Below are positions 29,294 to 39,949 of a stretch of DNA of 64,000 nt, piece by piece. The notes under the pieces were generated by a model. The model saw only the letters and a list, made by a program, of their open reading frames with translations. It ran no database searches and was not told the origin of the DNA. The DNA is taken from positions 12,682,539 through 12,746,538 of the forward strand of contig NC_087070.1 in the NCBI RefSeq assembly GCF_963678635.1, in the 5' to 3' direction. Source of the stretch: Symsagittifera roscoffensis (taxonomy: Eukaryota; Xenacoelomorpha; Acoela; Convolutidae). Positions within the stretch are counted from its first letter, which is position 1, and each line of letters opens with the position of its first letter. The translations under genes were made by a program, and so were the position numbers.

Positions 29294-30527
29294 TCAGATC
29301 CCTCACCAAACTGTCTCCTATGATCAAATGGCGACTCCCTGGGGGAATTAACTGGTCGCTCGTAGCGGGGTTCCAGCTCATGTCATTCAGGCAGGCTCGA
29401 GGATGCTCCGCAGCTCCTTGCGTGAACTGGTGACGTGTCCTCAGATTCTTCCTAATATCTACCACGCGGGACTTTTGATAGGTTCTGCCATGCGCAGTCC
29501 CCGAGGGCACTATCGTGTGGGGTGCTCGCTCCGAGCAATTAGATGAATGATCACGACGTTGGGAAGGAACGATCCAACCCAATGTCCGTCCAGTGGTTCG
29601 GTTGATCTCATCCATTGTTGCTCTGGCCACTTGGTTGAACGATTCTTGGAACTGAGGAGCGAGGTAAGTGTCAGAAGGGTCTGGTATCGTGATCCTTTGA
29701 CTAGAAGCAGACGGTCGTGTCTGCTGAGGAGCCTCGGGCCCTCTCGATGCACGTAAATCCAGAACCTCGGGCCCTCTCGATACACACAGCTCCTGTGCTG
29801 TTGTCCCGGGGCGTGTGTCGCTGGATCCCTCCGAGGATTTCATGCTCGCCAGAACTTCCGTTGACACTTGGCTCACCTTCGCCATATACAGCTCCTTCAG
29901 GTGCTTTATTTCATCCTCCTTATAAGCCACCTGCAGATCTTCATGTTTCTTCTTCCATTCGTCTCTTTCTCGAGCTATTGCCCTATACTCCTGGAGTTTG
30001 GCACACAGCTCGCTCTGATCTTTCTCCTTCTTCTCCAGCGTCTCGATCGTCTCCGACGTCTGGATCTCTATTTCACTCACCCTCACTCTCTTCGAAGGAG
30101 GAGCAGCTGTTGGAGAGTCGACCGAATGTGACGGGCCTGGACCATCACGTTGTCTCTTCGCTCCGATGAGTGGCTGCGCCGGTTGGACTGGTAAGGGCAT
30201 CTCACCTAGCCGGTGGTCCCTCTGTTCACCTAGTCCTGGCTCACGAGCCAGGTCGTGGCCAGACATTTCTCCACGCCGCCATCTCATCAGTCGATTTCGA
30301 CCTCTCTCGGCGGTCCCGGACTCACCGAAGGCCAACATTAACACGACTTCCGTAGGGCGATTCCCTCGACCCTCTCGTCCTAACGCATTGAGGAGCGCGA
30401 CCACAAACATCGCCAGCCCCGGGTCTTCTCGTGTAAAATCACAATCGATCAGCCGCTGATAGATCTCGTCTAGAGTCGCTCCTAGACTCGCTGAGAGGAA
30501 TTCCACGAGTTCGTTCGTGTCACCCAT
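29211..30527 (-). CDS. E2 ORF2, N-terminal domain, coiled coil and start of SGNH domain
   Basis: 438 codons with a plausible true ATG 457 bp after the macro segment. Residues 1-115 form the helical N-terminal domain shared by all three copies (LDEIYQRLIDCDF, PTEVVLMLAFGE, HDLAREPGLG). A Pro-rich linker follows, a heptad coiled coil at about 160-235, a variable linker, and at the end LIIGDSLVRDL, SGNH block I with the nucleophile Ser. The frame then leaves the domain because of an indel. Confidence 0.8.
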   Translation of the reverse strand: MGDTNELVEFLSASLGATLDEIYQRLIDCDFTREDPGLAMFVVALLNALGREGRGNRPTEVVLMLAFGESGTAERGRNRLMRWRRGEMSGHDLAREPGLGEQRDHRLGEMPLPVQPAQPLIGAKRQRDGPGPSHSVDSPTAAPPSKRVRVSEIEIQTSETIETLEKKEKDQSELCAKLQEYRAIARERDEWKKKHEDLQVAYKEDEIKHLKELYMAKVSQVSTEVLASMKSSEGSSDTRPGTTAQELCVSRGPEVLDLRASRGPEAPQQTRPSASSQRITIPDPSDTYLAPQFQESFNQVARATMDEINRTTGRTLGWIVPSQRRDHSSNCSERAPHTIVPSGTAHGRTYQKSRVVDIRKNLRTRHQFTQGAAEHPRACLNDMSWNPATSDQLIPPGSRHLIIGDSLVRDLNEIFVYDQTTTLSFGGASGYAGDNARN

Positions 30528-30983
30528 TTCTTATCGTGTTGATTCTTGCTGTCGTGTAGTGTCTTCCTGCCTCGTTTCGATTCAATGGATTCAATAAACA
30601 ATTCCTGATCAATCAAGATCTAAAAAACAAGTCGCGACTTAAAACCATCATTTTTGGATACAACATCATTCAACTCTTTAAAACTCTCCATTGAAATTCT
30701 CTTCTCAATTCTGAAATAAAAATTTAGCACCAAGGTGGATCGTCCACCTTTACCTTTGTCAGGGTAGCACGAATGAGCGCTGTCACCTTGATGACCTGGA
30801 GTACTCCAGGTATTTTATGACACAAAACATAAAACATATCATAACAATAACATAACACATAAACACATAAACATCACACACCTATATTATCACATAAAAA
30901 CATAATCCCTAAAATTGTACCTAAAACCTAACCTAATCTAAAACCTGACACTAATAAAAATCACTTATCGCCAAACACAATTC
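30528..30983 (-). promoter_or_regulatory. E2 spacer with candidate 3' splice site before ORF2
   Basis: 456 bp, AT-rich and noncoding. In sense direction CTTGTTTTTTAG ends at 30620 and is followed by ATCTTGATTGATCA; the ORF2 ATG lies about 92 nt further on. E3 has CCTCTTTTCTAG followed by ATCCTGATTGATCA. Near 30730-30815 there are short palindromes (gtggatcgtccac, ctggagtactccag). Confidence 0.55.
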
Positions 30984-31814
30984 CTAGCATATGCTCAGAT
31001 AGTATTTTTTATGTAAGTAAACCTCTATGTCATTCTCTGAAAATATAACATGTACAAGTGCGTACAACTCTCTCGGATGTAGCTTTCCCCTTTTAGGATC
31101 ATATACTGGTAACGAGAGAGAGGTCACTCCTCTCTCAACCAAAAAATCCCTAAGTCGAGTCAAGGCCAATACCAAGCTCTTTGGATCTACGTGTTGCCTA
31201 TCAGTGGCCTTGGTAACCAGGAAACACAAATATTTCCCTGGTATCTGTGATGCAACAGGGGGCAGCGCTATCATCCCTCCCACACCAGGCCTCTGTTTCC
31301 ATAAAAACTCGATATTTTTATACTCTCTTTTGAAGTCAGCCGCTAGTGCTGTTTTGAAGCTTACGTCCGCGGTTATCGCTATGGCGCACGTGCGCTCCGT
31401 GAGTATGAAATTGCTGTCCGTTATGACGATATTGTTCGAATAATGGTTCGGTAGATCAAAATACGATTCAAAGATTCGTCCAAAACGTGGTTTTTTAGCA
31501 TTCTCGCCCTCTGTCTCTAGTTCTCCGGTTTCTCTTGCCGATTTCAATTTTTTTATTATCAGATTTTCGGTGTGGATGAGTCCTACCCCCACTCCCCGGA
31601 CAAAAATATCCATCGACGTCCCCGTCGATCGCCCAAAGTCTAGGAGATCGAGGTTGGATTGTGGAACACGTAGAGGACCATCTGGGGCGACCCAGTTGGA
31701 CTCGGTATTGTGATGACTGATGTAATTGATGCCGACTTTATCGACGTCCTGAATCGTCAGGATCGTCTCTTTTGGATCTGTCGACAGATCATGGAGCCAT
31801 TCGAGCACGCGCAA
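30984..31814 (-). CDS. Macro-domain-like segment (E2)
   Basis: 276 codons in the frame of the integrase segment, separated by one TAG (31839-31841) plus eight codons; E3 has the two fused. The C-terminal ~150 residues are macro/TARG1-like: AIAITADVSFK, AADFKREYKNIEFL, GKYLCFLVTKATD (keeping a Lys where TARG1 has its catalytic Lys), LRDFLVERGVTSLSLPVYDP and VIFSENDIEVYL. The Asp-containing loop of active TARG1 reads PKRGKL here, so ADP-ribose binding without full catalysis is the cautious reading. It would be released from Pol by the protease or act as an integrase fusion. Confidence 0.7.
   Translation of the reverse strand: MRVLEWLHDLSTDPKETILTIQDVDKVGINYISHHNTESNWVAPDGPLRVPQSNLDLLDFGRSTGTSMDIFVRGVGVGLIHTENLIIKKLKSARETGELETEGENAKKPRFGRIFESYFDLPNHYSNNIVITDSNFILTERTCAIAITADVSFKTALAADFKREYKNIEFLWKQRPGVGGMIALPPVASQIPGKYLCFLVTKATDRQHVDPKSLVLALTRLRDFLVERGVTSLSLPVYDPKRGKLHPRELYALVHVIFSENDIEVYLHKKYYLSIC
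31562..31629 (-). promoter_or_regulatory. Ultraconserved cis-element (E2 copy)
   Basis: Sense strand: ATCGACGGGGACGTCGAT hairpin (31629-31612), then TTTTTGTCCGGGGAGTGG and the GTGG..CCAC stem, here GGACTCATCCAC instead of GGACTTACCCAC. Nearly identical to E1 and E3 over about 65 nt. Confidence 0.65.
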
Positions 31815-31838
31815 GTTCGTTAGTTCTTGCTCATGAGT

Positions 31839-33260
31839 CTATTCCGCTTCTGGTTCGAACTCCACTTCCGGTTCTGATCGATCGTCGATCCAATCTTGAT
31901 CCATATCATTCACCAAGTCGATTTCTTCTAGCATCGCCACTTCGTCCAGTCCCACTAGCGAGTCCATGACATCACTAACAACTATCCTGTCTACAACGAA
32001 ATCCTCGCCGTACGGATTGTATTTCTTCTTGTTTTTTCCTCTCTTGCTCTGGCGTGTTTCCATAGTGAGAGGAAAGTCAGGCTGTATTCCTTTGTCAATT
32101 TCGATTTGTTCCGGGCAGTCCCAGTCTTCCTCGGCATAAGGTAGAGTTTCATCGTCCACCTCTACTCGCTCGGTCAACTCGAGATCCAGTGGTAGGTCGC
32201 AATCGTCCACCACTTCATTCCCGTCGTTTTTGCCGCGAGTACCCCTTTCATTCACTTCACAATCAGGATCCACTATCAAATAGTCTCCCTCTTGCATGTC
32301 CGCTGGGATGCACCAATCCTCTGACGAGGCATTGTGTGGTTTGATATTTTCGTAATGAGCTGCTCTTCCAGTGCTCAATCGATAAAAACGACCTCCTTGG
32401 TGCACTTCTGTTATCTGAAATGGACCACGCCATTTCTTTAATAATTTCTTGGTTCCTTTTGGCGGAACCACTTCCTGGAACACCCAGACGTATTCGCCAA
32501 CTGAGTAGGCTTTCGCGTCAGCTGTCCTTTTATCAAACTTCCTCTTTTGTCTAATTTGCGCCTGTTGCGTGTTCCTCCTGCATAAGTCATTGAGGTCCTG
32601 TTGTCTTCTAATAACATCCCGCACGTACGTTTGCGGTGCTGTCCTCTTCCCCTCATATTCAGGGTAGAAAAACGTCAATGGGAGCGCTTTTTCATGACCC
32701 GTTAACATCATGTGTGGACTTATTCCCGTGGTGGAATGCTCCGTGCTGTTGTAAGCACCCATCACTTGCGGCAAGTGCTTGTCCCAGTCATCCATGTAAC
32801 GCGAGCAATAGACTCTCAGCATGGATACCAGTGTGCGATTTTGCCTCTCGACTAGGCCATTCGTTTGCGGGTGATAAGTGGTCGAGTGGGCCTGCGCTAC
32901 CGGCGACCTTTTCATTAACTCCTTCGTGAGATCACCCACGAATGCTTTGCCATTGTCCGATTGGAACGTGATGGGGCAGCCATGCCTCGCTATCCACACA
33001 TTTATCAAATGATCACATGTTTCTTCCGCCGATGCTGTCATGCAGGGTGCTGCTTCCGCATACTTCGTAAAATGGTCGATCATTACCAGCACCTGATTAT
33101 AGCCCGTTGCTGTCATGCAGATTTTCTGATGATCAATTTGCACCACTTCGTTGAAACCTGACGATTCTATTGACTGTAGGGGGAACCTTAGTTTCCTGGG
33201 ATCCTTTGCCTGTTGACAAGACAGGCATGCGGCTATCCATTTCTCACAAGCCTTCTTCAA
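31839..33260 (-). pseudogene. pol: Integrase segment lacking the HH half of the zinc domain (E2)
   Basis: 473 codons. It starts at the CC half of the HHCC domain (CLSCQQ). The preceding 100 bp (33261-33363) contain stops and no His pair, so a deletion removed the linker and the HH part. The core keeps D43, D102 and E138 (DD35E). A GPF module and the conserved VNERGTRGKNDGNE tail follow. The acidic C-terminus runs to a TAG before the macro segment. Confidence 0.88.
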
Positions 33261-33363
33261 TCCGTGAAGTGCACTCTCCTCTTGAAGCTAGATTTCGACT
33301 TGATCCTGACTTCCTCAGTGGTTTGGGTCTGATTCAGTGTTCCATATTCAGTGAACGACGTTC

Positions 33364-34356
33364 TCAACAAGACCTCACCAGCTGGTTGACTATCGACCTG
33401 CAATCCCGTTCAACGCCTCGGCTGCGAATGGACACTGGCCTCTTCTCTGTTCTCTCGGTGACAGTCAACCGCTGCATGGTCTCCATCCACTCACGATCAT
33501 GCCTATCCACTTCCCTGTCCAACAAGTCACGGAGTTTTCCCATGACGTCCGGCGCCACGTTCACCGTCCTGTTCAATAGAGCCATGCTGTTTATACCTAA
33601 TCTGGTAAGTTCTTGCTGTACCAAGTTGGATCGGACTAGCAGATCCAACGGAACGGGCTCGCCTCTGGCTAAAAGCTTTATCTCCGCGGCCGTCTCCACT
33701 GGAAGGTCAGGGTGTCCGGGTATAGGATGCCCTGACTTGTCTAACCACCTAGTAAGTGGCAGTTTGTCGTAGGTTTCTTTGTCCAGAAAGGAAAACCCGT
33801 CTTTGATCTCTGATTGGTTAGCCTGTTTCTCCTCGAGGCGCTCATAAAATTCTGTCTTTTTGCTGAGGCTATCTGCGTTCTGGTGCTTGTCACGAGTACG
33901 GTGCTCTATGATCATATGGTATCCATCCAGGCGCACGATCCAACGACCAATATAACTTTGGTCCATCGAATAGGTTTTCAGCCAGGCAAGGGCACGATTA
34001 TCCACACGTAACTTGAAGGGAGCATTCCCCAAGTAGGCCCTGTATTTTTCCACGAAAATGATCATCGCAAACATCTCCGCTTTTGGTGCGCCATACTTCA
34101 TTTCAGTATCACTCAGGACTTTACTCCCGTAGGCTATCGGACGAAGAACCGTTCTCCCGTTCCACTCCTGCTCCTGGTGAAGTATGCCCGATATCGCATC
34201 CACTGATGCATCCGTATCCAGCACGAACATCCCCTTCTCTGTTGGCATGCCGAGGACCGGTGCCTCGCAAAGTTCACGTTTGATGTTTTCAAATGAAACT
34301 TGTGCCTCATCAGTCCAAGTGAACTTTTTGCCCTTGTTTCTCATCAACCTCTGCAT
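33364..34356 (-). pseudogene. pol: RNase H and linker segment (E2)
   Basis: 330 codons in frame with the RT segment upstream, separated by a TAA at 34360-34362 where E1 has Tyr. RNase H catalytic positions are all visible: FVLDTDASVDAISG, KAEMFAMI, LRVDNRALAWL, KHQNADSLSKK. The linker ends early because the RNase H-integrase region is deleted. Confidence 0.88.
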
Positions 34357-34359
34357 GGG

Positions 34360-35568
34360 TTATATTTTGTCAGCATCCCCCTTGATGAACTCTCGATAAT
34401 AATTAGCGAATCTCAAAAAACTCATCAGCTGTGTACCTGTTTTAGGTGCCTTCCAGGTCAGCACCGCTTCAACCGCTTCGGGATCTGGTCTCACTCCATG
34501 TTTGTCCACCAGGCGGCCCAGATACTTTATGGAATCCCTGAGGATTTCACACTTAGAGGGTTTACATTTCAGGCCCGCCTGCTTCATGCAAGAAAACACC
34601 TCCTCCAACCTCTCAATGTGGTCTTCTAAGGTTGGTGTTGCAATCACGACATCATCGACATAACACATGATGAGATTCCCGTATTTCTTCGTGACGCTCG
34701 TGAGTGCCTGGGCCATCAGTCGCTGGAATGTGGCCGTCGCGTTGCACAATCCGAATGGCATCCTCTTCCACTGGAACAATCCCAGCTCACACGCGAAGCC
34801 TGTTTTCTCTCGATCTTGCTTTCTGTGTGGCACTTGCCAGAACGCAGAGCCCAAATCCAACGTCGTGAAGAACTTCGCGTCTCCCAGCTTGGATAGGCTT
34901 TCATCGATGCGGGGAATCGGGTATGCGTCCTTTATAGTCACTGCGTTCAGATAACGGAAACCACAACAAAATCTGAGTTGTCCCCCTTTCTTTTTCGCCA
35001 TGACCACGCCACAAGCCCATGGGGACTTCGACGGCTCGATCATGTCGTACTCCATTAACATCTCGATTTCCTTCCTACACGCTTCTGACTTGTTTGGGGT
35101 CATTCTTCTCGCCCCTTCCCTATGAGGTACCGAGCCCTCTTCTATCTCAATCTCGTGTTCTACAAAATTACAACAACCTATGTCGGCCTTATGTTTCGAA
35201 AAAACGTCTGCGTTCCGATTTAGCACCGCTCTGAGCGAATCTAGTTCCTTGTCTGATATTCTACCCTTCAGATGTTCTATCTCAGGTAGGACAGGTTTAT
35301 TCGCTGCTAACTCTGCTTCTGTTGGCCTCTCGGGAAAGTTGGAACAACTAGACAGCCCATCATCTGTTTCCGACTTCATTGAAAACAATTTCCTTGAAGA
35401 TTTCCTAATCAACCCGTCATTGAGATTGATCGTGACGTCAAAATTGCGCACGAAATCCCTTCCTAAGATGAACTGATCGGATTCGTCCAAATTCTCCACT
35501 ACTAGGAAGCTCATCCAAAGATGTCTTCCTCCAAGCTGCAGTGAAATGATCGGGGTTCGTCCAGTCAC
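34360..35568 (-). pseudogene. pol: Reverse transcriptase segment (E2)
   Basis: 402 codons. The start (TGRTPIISLQLGG..ILGRDF) is the C-terminal half of the protease. About 130 residues present in E1 between protease and RT are deleted. The RT is complete: PWACGVVMAKKKGGQ, LRFCCGFRYLN, TLDLGSAFWQV, LCNATATFQRLM, MCYVDDVVIAT, then the connection RFANYYREFIKG. The upstream join to 35565-36140 is a frameshift. Confidence 0.88.
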
Positions 35569-36140
35569 ATAGATCGCTCACTGATTGGCCGCTGCCAAAC
35601 TGATGTTTGTCGGTATGAGATCCGACCTCTCGAAACCCATGTTGGTCCAAGTTTTGACTGCATGACACTAACCACTGCTACCGTGTCTAGCAGTCCCTTT
35701 ACTGAAAGTTGTCTGCCTTGCACGTCCAGCACGTGCGCAGCCAGATCGGCCTCGCAACCTATATGCACCGCATCTTGTTCGACCATCGCGTTGTGTCCGA
35801 TTCGTCTAACCTTCAGCTCCTCTTGACCAAGGTATATCCGGCCAATCTGATCGTTCGCATCAGTTATGTGAGCTTTCGTGTAGATATTGATGCCATCCAC
35901 ATTCATTAGGATCGGGTAAGGGCCATGGACATCGATATAATGTCCATCCACTTTCATAAGCTTTGGACCTCCCGTTGTGAGCAGCGGTCGCACTGCCCTG
36001 GAGTCCAGTTTGGGATCTTTCTCTTTCAGGTAGTCGGCATAGATGTCCAGGTGGACTAGTGTAATCTCGGATGGTTCACTCAGGTTCTTGACCACCTGGT
36101 GCCCTGCGACCGAGATAATGGACATTATTTTTTTGTCCAT
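35565..36140 (-). pseudogene. pol: Pol start and protease N-terminal half, active site altered (E2)
   Basis: 191 codons overlapping the end of gag in the -1 frame. The region before the protease (MSIISVAGHQVVKNLSEPSE) is strongly conserved in all copies. The active-site motif reads LLDTVAV instead of LLDTGAV, so the catalytic DTG is lost; a frameshift follows within 10 codons. A run of seven A residues in the overlap (about 36128-36134) is a possible -1 frameshift site. Confidence 0.8.
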
Positions 36141-38005
36141 GCCGAAATGGTCATGCCGAAAGTCTTACCAGATATAACGTTCAGTTTTAGTCCCTGTTTC
36201 CTGGGTTCCTCTTTGTCTTCTACCTTCGTCGTTTTACCCAGAACATTAAAACTTTCCCAAAGATCTCTGATCTCCAGCTCCGACCTTACCCATTGCTCCA
36301 TTTCTTTCGTGGCTAGGTCCTGTTTGACGTTCTGCAGCGCTGTCCTTGCCGCCAGGCCGTAATACACCTTGAGTGGGCTAGACGACTCTGCCTCGAGGTT
36401 CGAGGCCACCTCGTCGTCAGGCAGTGTCTTTACCTTTTTGGTCGTGAAGGTGCTCGGTGTCGTCTCCTTCCTCCGAGATTCAGCCTCGTTCATCAGACGT
36501 GCTCGACTGGCCTTGACACCCGAAAGCGCCTCTTCGTGGCGGGGATGTTTCGCGTCCGCTACTGCATCCCAAAATTGAGTACAATCCGACTTGAAGTGTC
36601 CCTCCAAATTACAGAAGAAACACCTCGGATCATATTTCATGATGAGCCCTCTGACGTACTCTTCATGATCCTCGTCGGTCGCGTCGGCGTCCTCGAGAAA
36701 GTAGCCTATCGCCTTCATGTTCTGTTTGTATGCAGAACACGCGGAAACGTGATGGTCCATCGAACCACAATTCGCACACGACCTCCTCTTATCCATGTCA
36801 TCGCGAGGTTTGTACCAACTGGAATTCGCACCAGTGTTTGTCCCGCTATAGTTGCCATAATTGCTGTAACGGTTTTGCGCCCTCGGTTTTATGAGTAAAT
36901 ACTCGCGTGACTTCATACGCAAATCGTCGGGCGTGGGTACCTGGTCAAGTGACAGGGTGAAGTGTGTGGCCAACATCGTCTTCAACTCCTCACTCTTTAC
37001 TCCGTCCATGAACTTCGAAGCAATCGCCAAGTTTCGCTCGGATATTCTCTCATCTGGGTTGCTTCTCCTCCTAAGCAATTCAAGGTCGTCCAAAAGTTTA
37101 TCTATGGATTCGTCATCTCTTTGACGCCTCTTTTCGAACTTCACCATAGCCTGGTGCCCTTGTACTCCAGAGCCGAAACGATTCAGCAGGATGTCGAATA
37201 TCTTGCGAGCGCTGTCTCTCTCATTGGCTTTTTTCGCCATTACACAACTTAATGCAGTACCCTCCAGGTTGCTCGTCAGCGCGCTGCACTCTTGTTTCTT
37301 GGAGAGATTCTCTTCCTCAAAGTGTAACTTCATCACCTCTATCCAAGTATCAATGCAGCCGTCCGACTCGTCTTTATATGACTTCGGCTTTTTCAGTGTC
37401 CTTCTTGACCTCTCTCCTCTCTCGGTTGACTTCGAGAGCTTGGTGATGAATGTTTCGAGAGATCTGTTCAGAGGCTCAAACATCGAGGCATACATCGTTG
37501 TGTCCTGTGAGACTGTAGTCAGATCTGGTACTGAACTGACTTGAGGCACAGTTGGCAACCTTGTCTCCAGGGTGGCATCTGCCTCCGGCGGGACTGGATT
37601 CGTCCAGCCAGGCCTCGACGGGGCTGCCCTTGGCCGCTCCTTGTTTCTAGGTTCGTAGTTCGTTTTCGAGCTTTGCTGGGCCCTGGCATTGCTGCCCGTA
37701 CCATCTCCATCATTCGCATGGCGTGAGCGCTCCCTTGGGTTGGAACGCTCCTGCCAATTGCTCCCATTCAGGATCGCGTCAAGCTTCCGCATCATTAAGT
37801 CAGACTTTGCATCTAACCTCTTCTCCAGGCTAGTCATCGTGTGGGCGTAGGTACTATCATGATCGTTCAACAATCGTTCGATCTCCCCGGTCATCCTAGC
37901 CTCTCTTTCGTATGACTCCTTGTTTGCCTGTGCCAGGCTCTTCGCCAGGCACTGATCGGTGTTGCGAATCAACTGAGCTTGATCAACCCTCGCCTGCGAC
38001 TTCAC
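36125..38005 (-). CDS. gag: Gag, capsid and nucleocapsid part (E2)
   Basis: 626 codons. It starts in the coiled coil (QAQLIRNTDQ..LEKRLDAK), then a Pro/Arg-rich linker, the gag capsid domain (DTWIEVMKLHFE, KIFDILLNRFGSG, LLDDLELLRRRS), two CX2CX4HX4C knuckles (CANCGSMDHHVSAC, CFFCNLEGHFKSDC) and a charged C-end. The true N-terminus lies upstream in another frame (38023-38496, 38578-38763), so the first Met here is not the original start. Confidence 0.88.
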   Translation of the reverse strand: MKSQARVDQAQLIRNTDQCLAKSLAQANKESYEREARMTGEIERLLNDHDSTYAHTMTSLEKRLDAKSDLMMRKLDAILNGSNWQERSNPRERSRHANDGDGTGSNARAQQSSKTNYEPRNKERPRAAPSRPGWTNPVPPEADATLETRLPTVPQVSSVPDLTTVSQDTTMYASMFEPLNRSLETFITKLSKSTERGERSRRTLKKPKSYKDESDGCIDTWIEVMKLHFEEENLSKKQECSALTSNLEGTALSCVMAKKANERDSARKIFDILLNRFGSGVQGHQAMVKFEKRRQRDDESIDKLLDDLELLRRRSNPDERISERNLAIASKFMDGVKSEELKTMLATHFTLSLDQVPTPDDLRMKSREYLLIKPRAQNRYSNYGNYSGTNTGANSSWYKPRDDMDKRRSCANCGSMDHHVSACSAYKQNMKAIGYFLEDADATDEDHEEYVRGLIMKYDPRCFFCNLEGHFKSDCTQFWDAVADAKHPRHEEALSGVKASRARLMNEAESRRKETTPSTFTTKKVKTLPDDEVASNLEAESSSPLKVYYGLAARTALQNVKQDLATKEMEQWVRSELEIRDLWESFNVLGKTTKVEDKEEPRKQGLKLNVISGKTFGMTISAWTKK

Positions 38006-38022
38006 GTGCGTTAATTCATCTC

Positions 38023-38496
38023 TCAGATTCTCTTGGCTTTGTGAGCCCTCTCATCAACGTGATCTATTCTTTTAGTCATGTCCCGTCTCAGTTCATCCAG
38101 ACCATTCATTACGCCAGCGAACATGTCACTTATTTCGCAGTGGCCCCAAATGACGGGGTTAGTCCCAGAGAATATGAGCTGCAGCCTGGTGCTTGATGAC
38201 GCACCGCCTTTTTGCTTGCTCATCGACGTCATCAATCTGTCGAAGGTTGATGACGCTCCCATCGTTATCCCATCTGACATGGGCCTGGTCGGCGAGGCTG
38301 ACGACGCCTTCCTGCTCACATCGTTCCTTGGGCACGGTGTGAAGTTCACATCCGGATGGGCTATCTCCGGGTAGTCATAACTGGAAGTTAAACCTACAGC
38401 TGGTAGTGACGCCATGCGCTCGTCGTACAAAGATTTCCAACTCTTCTTGGCCTTCGAACCCGGTTGTTCTTCACTCGGGCTAATGCTCGACATCAT
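38023..38496 (-). pseudogene. gag: Gag N-terminal region, second fragment (E2)
   Basis: 157 codons, low complexity, then MFAGVMNGLDELRRDMTKRIDHVDERAHK, the beginning of the coiled coil that continues in the frame of 36125-38005. It is in the same frame as 38578-38763, from which a TAG separates it. Confidence 0.6.
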
Positions 38497-38577
38497 CGCG
38501 TTGTTGCTCTGCTTGGCCAGAGATGAGTGGGTACTAGCCGAATGTGAATATTCTCCCCTCCACCTATGACTCTTGGT

Positions 38578-38763
38578 CTACAATTTGGACATTCCCTTGA
38601 ATAACACTTCCTCTCGCGGCTCGACCTCGGAACGCTCCGAGGTCTTCTCTGTCCTCTCGACTTCCTCCCGCTCGAGGTCCTCGCTCGGCTCAAAGTCGGG
38701 TCGAATGAGCGTCTGTTCTCCCTCGTCGAAGGGGTCCACAAGCGTTTCGCCTTTGATCGCCAT
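38578..38763 (-). pseudogene. gag: Gag N-terminal acidic fragment (E2)
   Basis: 61 codons, Glu-rich. Just upstream, around 38789, ATGAGATTGAGGAGC reads M-R-L-R-S, matching the basic starts of E1 (MRRSR) and E3 (MRMSL), which suggests the real gag start is there and a frameshift has split it. Confidence 0.5.
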
Positions 38764-39392
38764 CGAGGTTTTTCTCGCTCCTCAATCTCATTTCGCTCAC
38801 TGAAAGATCAGGTTGACCTTTAGTCGATTCGGTTTCACGTCTGAGGCGCTGCTAAACGAGGACTGGCTACGCCTAGTTTTAAATTTTCGCGTGCTGCCCT
38901 TGCTCAGCCTGGGAATTTTAGTAGTCAATCCTAACGAGTCCCTGCGCTGCATGCTTTGTGACAAAAAAACAATATTCGTTTGATTTAATGGCGATGCACA
39001 CGTACCGCAAACAAGTTCAAGCTAAATTACTTAACGCTGCCTCTTCGATCTCGTAAGTATCAAGAGTGTCTCTTAGGTTTCTCAATGACAATCTTAGTGA
39101 CTCAGCTAGAGTTGCGCACACAGGGCCTGCTCAGTATTGATATAATGCTAACACAACCCTGTCGTATAGTATAACAGTATCACAAAATTTTCACAAGATA
39201 TAATCAACACACAAAACACAATAGATAATCAGATAAGAATATCCTACAGGTGACAGCGACTTTTTTTCAGTATCAATTTATTGCCACACAATTTATCAAG
39301 TCACTGCTTTGTTAAAATTCAACAATCTTTGATAAAAAGCAGTGATGACTCAGAAACAGATCAATAAATCTTAGTCTTAAAGAAAAAGACTT

Positions 39393-39740
39393 CCCCCAAT
39401 CGGAACGATCCGAAAGAACAAAGCCCAGGACACAGTCTTCTCAAGTGGGTGTGTATTTGCTTGATACACCCACCGAGGTCTTCTTCTAGGTGCCCTGAGA
39501 TTGCCCGAGCTGTCCTATTAAGTGGCTCAAGGCAACCTCTGATCGGAAATTTCTAAAGTCTATGAAAAAGCTCTCCCACACCCAGACTGCTCCAAGCGCG
39601 CGAGAGTAGGGAACAACTTTTCTTCTCAAGTGAGTGTATATTTGCCTAATACACTCTCCGAGGTATTCCTTTTATTGTTCCCGGATTGCCCGAACTTTCC
39701 TATTAAGTAGCTCAAGGCAACCACACAACCAAAATCACAA
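39393..39740 (-). repeat. Tandemly duplicated leader unit with covarying hairpin
   Basis: Two ~170-bp units, each with ctcaagtg, a hairpin, ccgaggt, then a gattgcccga segment and ctattaag-t-gctcaaggcaacc. Hairpin 1 (39445-39473) pairs GTGGGTGTAT with ATACACCCAC. Hairpin 2 (39632-39656) pairs GAGTGTAT with ATACACTC, so paired positions changed together. E3 has one copy (45417-45437). Confidence 0.7.
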
Positions 39741-39949
39741 TCAAAAAAAAATTTTGTTCGGGTACTTCTGATACACCCGATCTAGAATCCAAAGTTGATC
39801 ACGAATTTCCGGGTCAAAATGGGCTCTTATGATCCTAATAAGCACGCCTAATATCCTAATATGATTTTGATTAAATGGATATTTTCCGTTTCCCAAATTG
39901 CCACAGAAGGTTTCCCCAAGTTTCTAACAAGGAAGGTTGTTTAGAAGGT

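Noticed and set aside
21725..30527. ORF2 as an envelope gene
   Set aside because: No signal peptide, no transmembrane segment, no furin-like site or fusion motif is visible; SGNH and helical domains argue against env.
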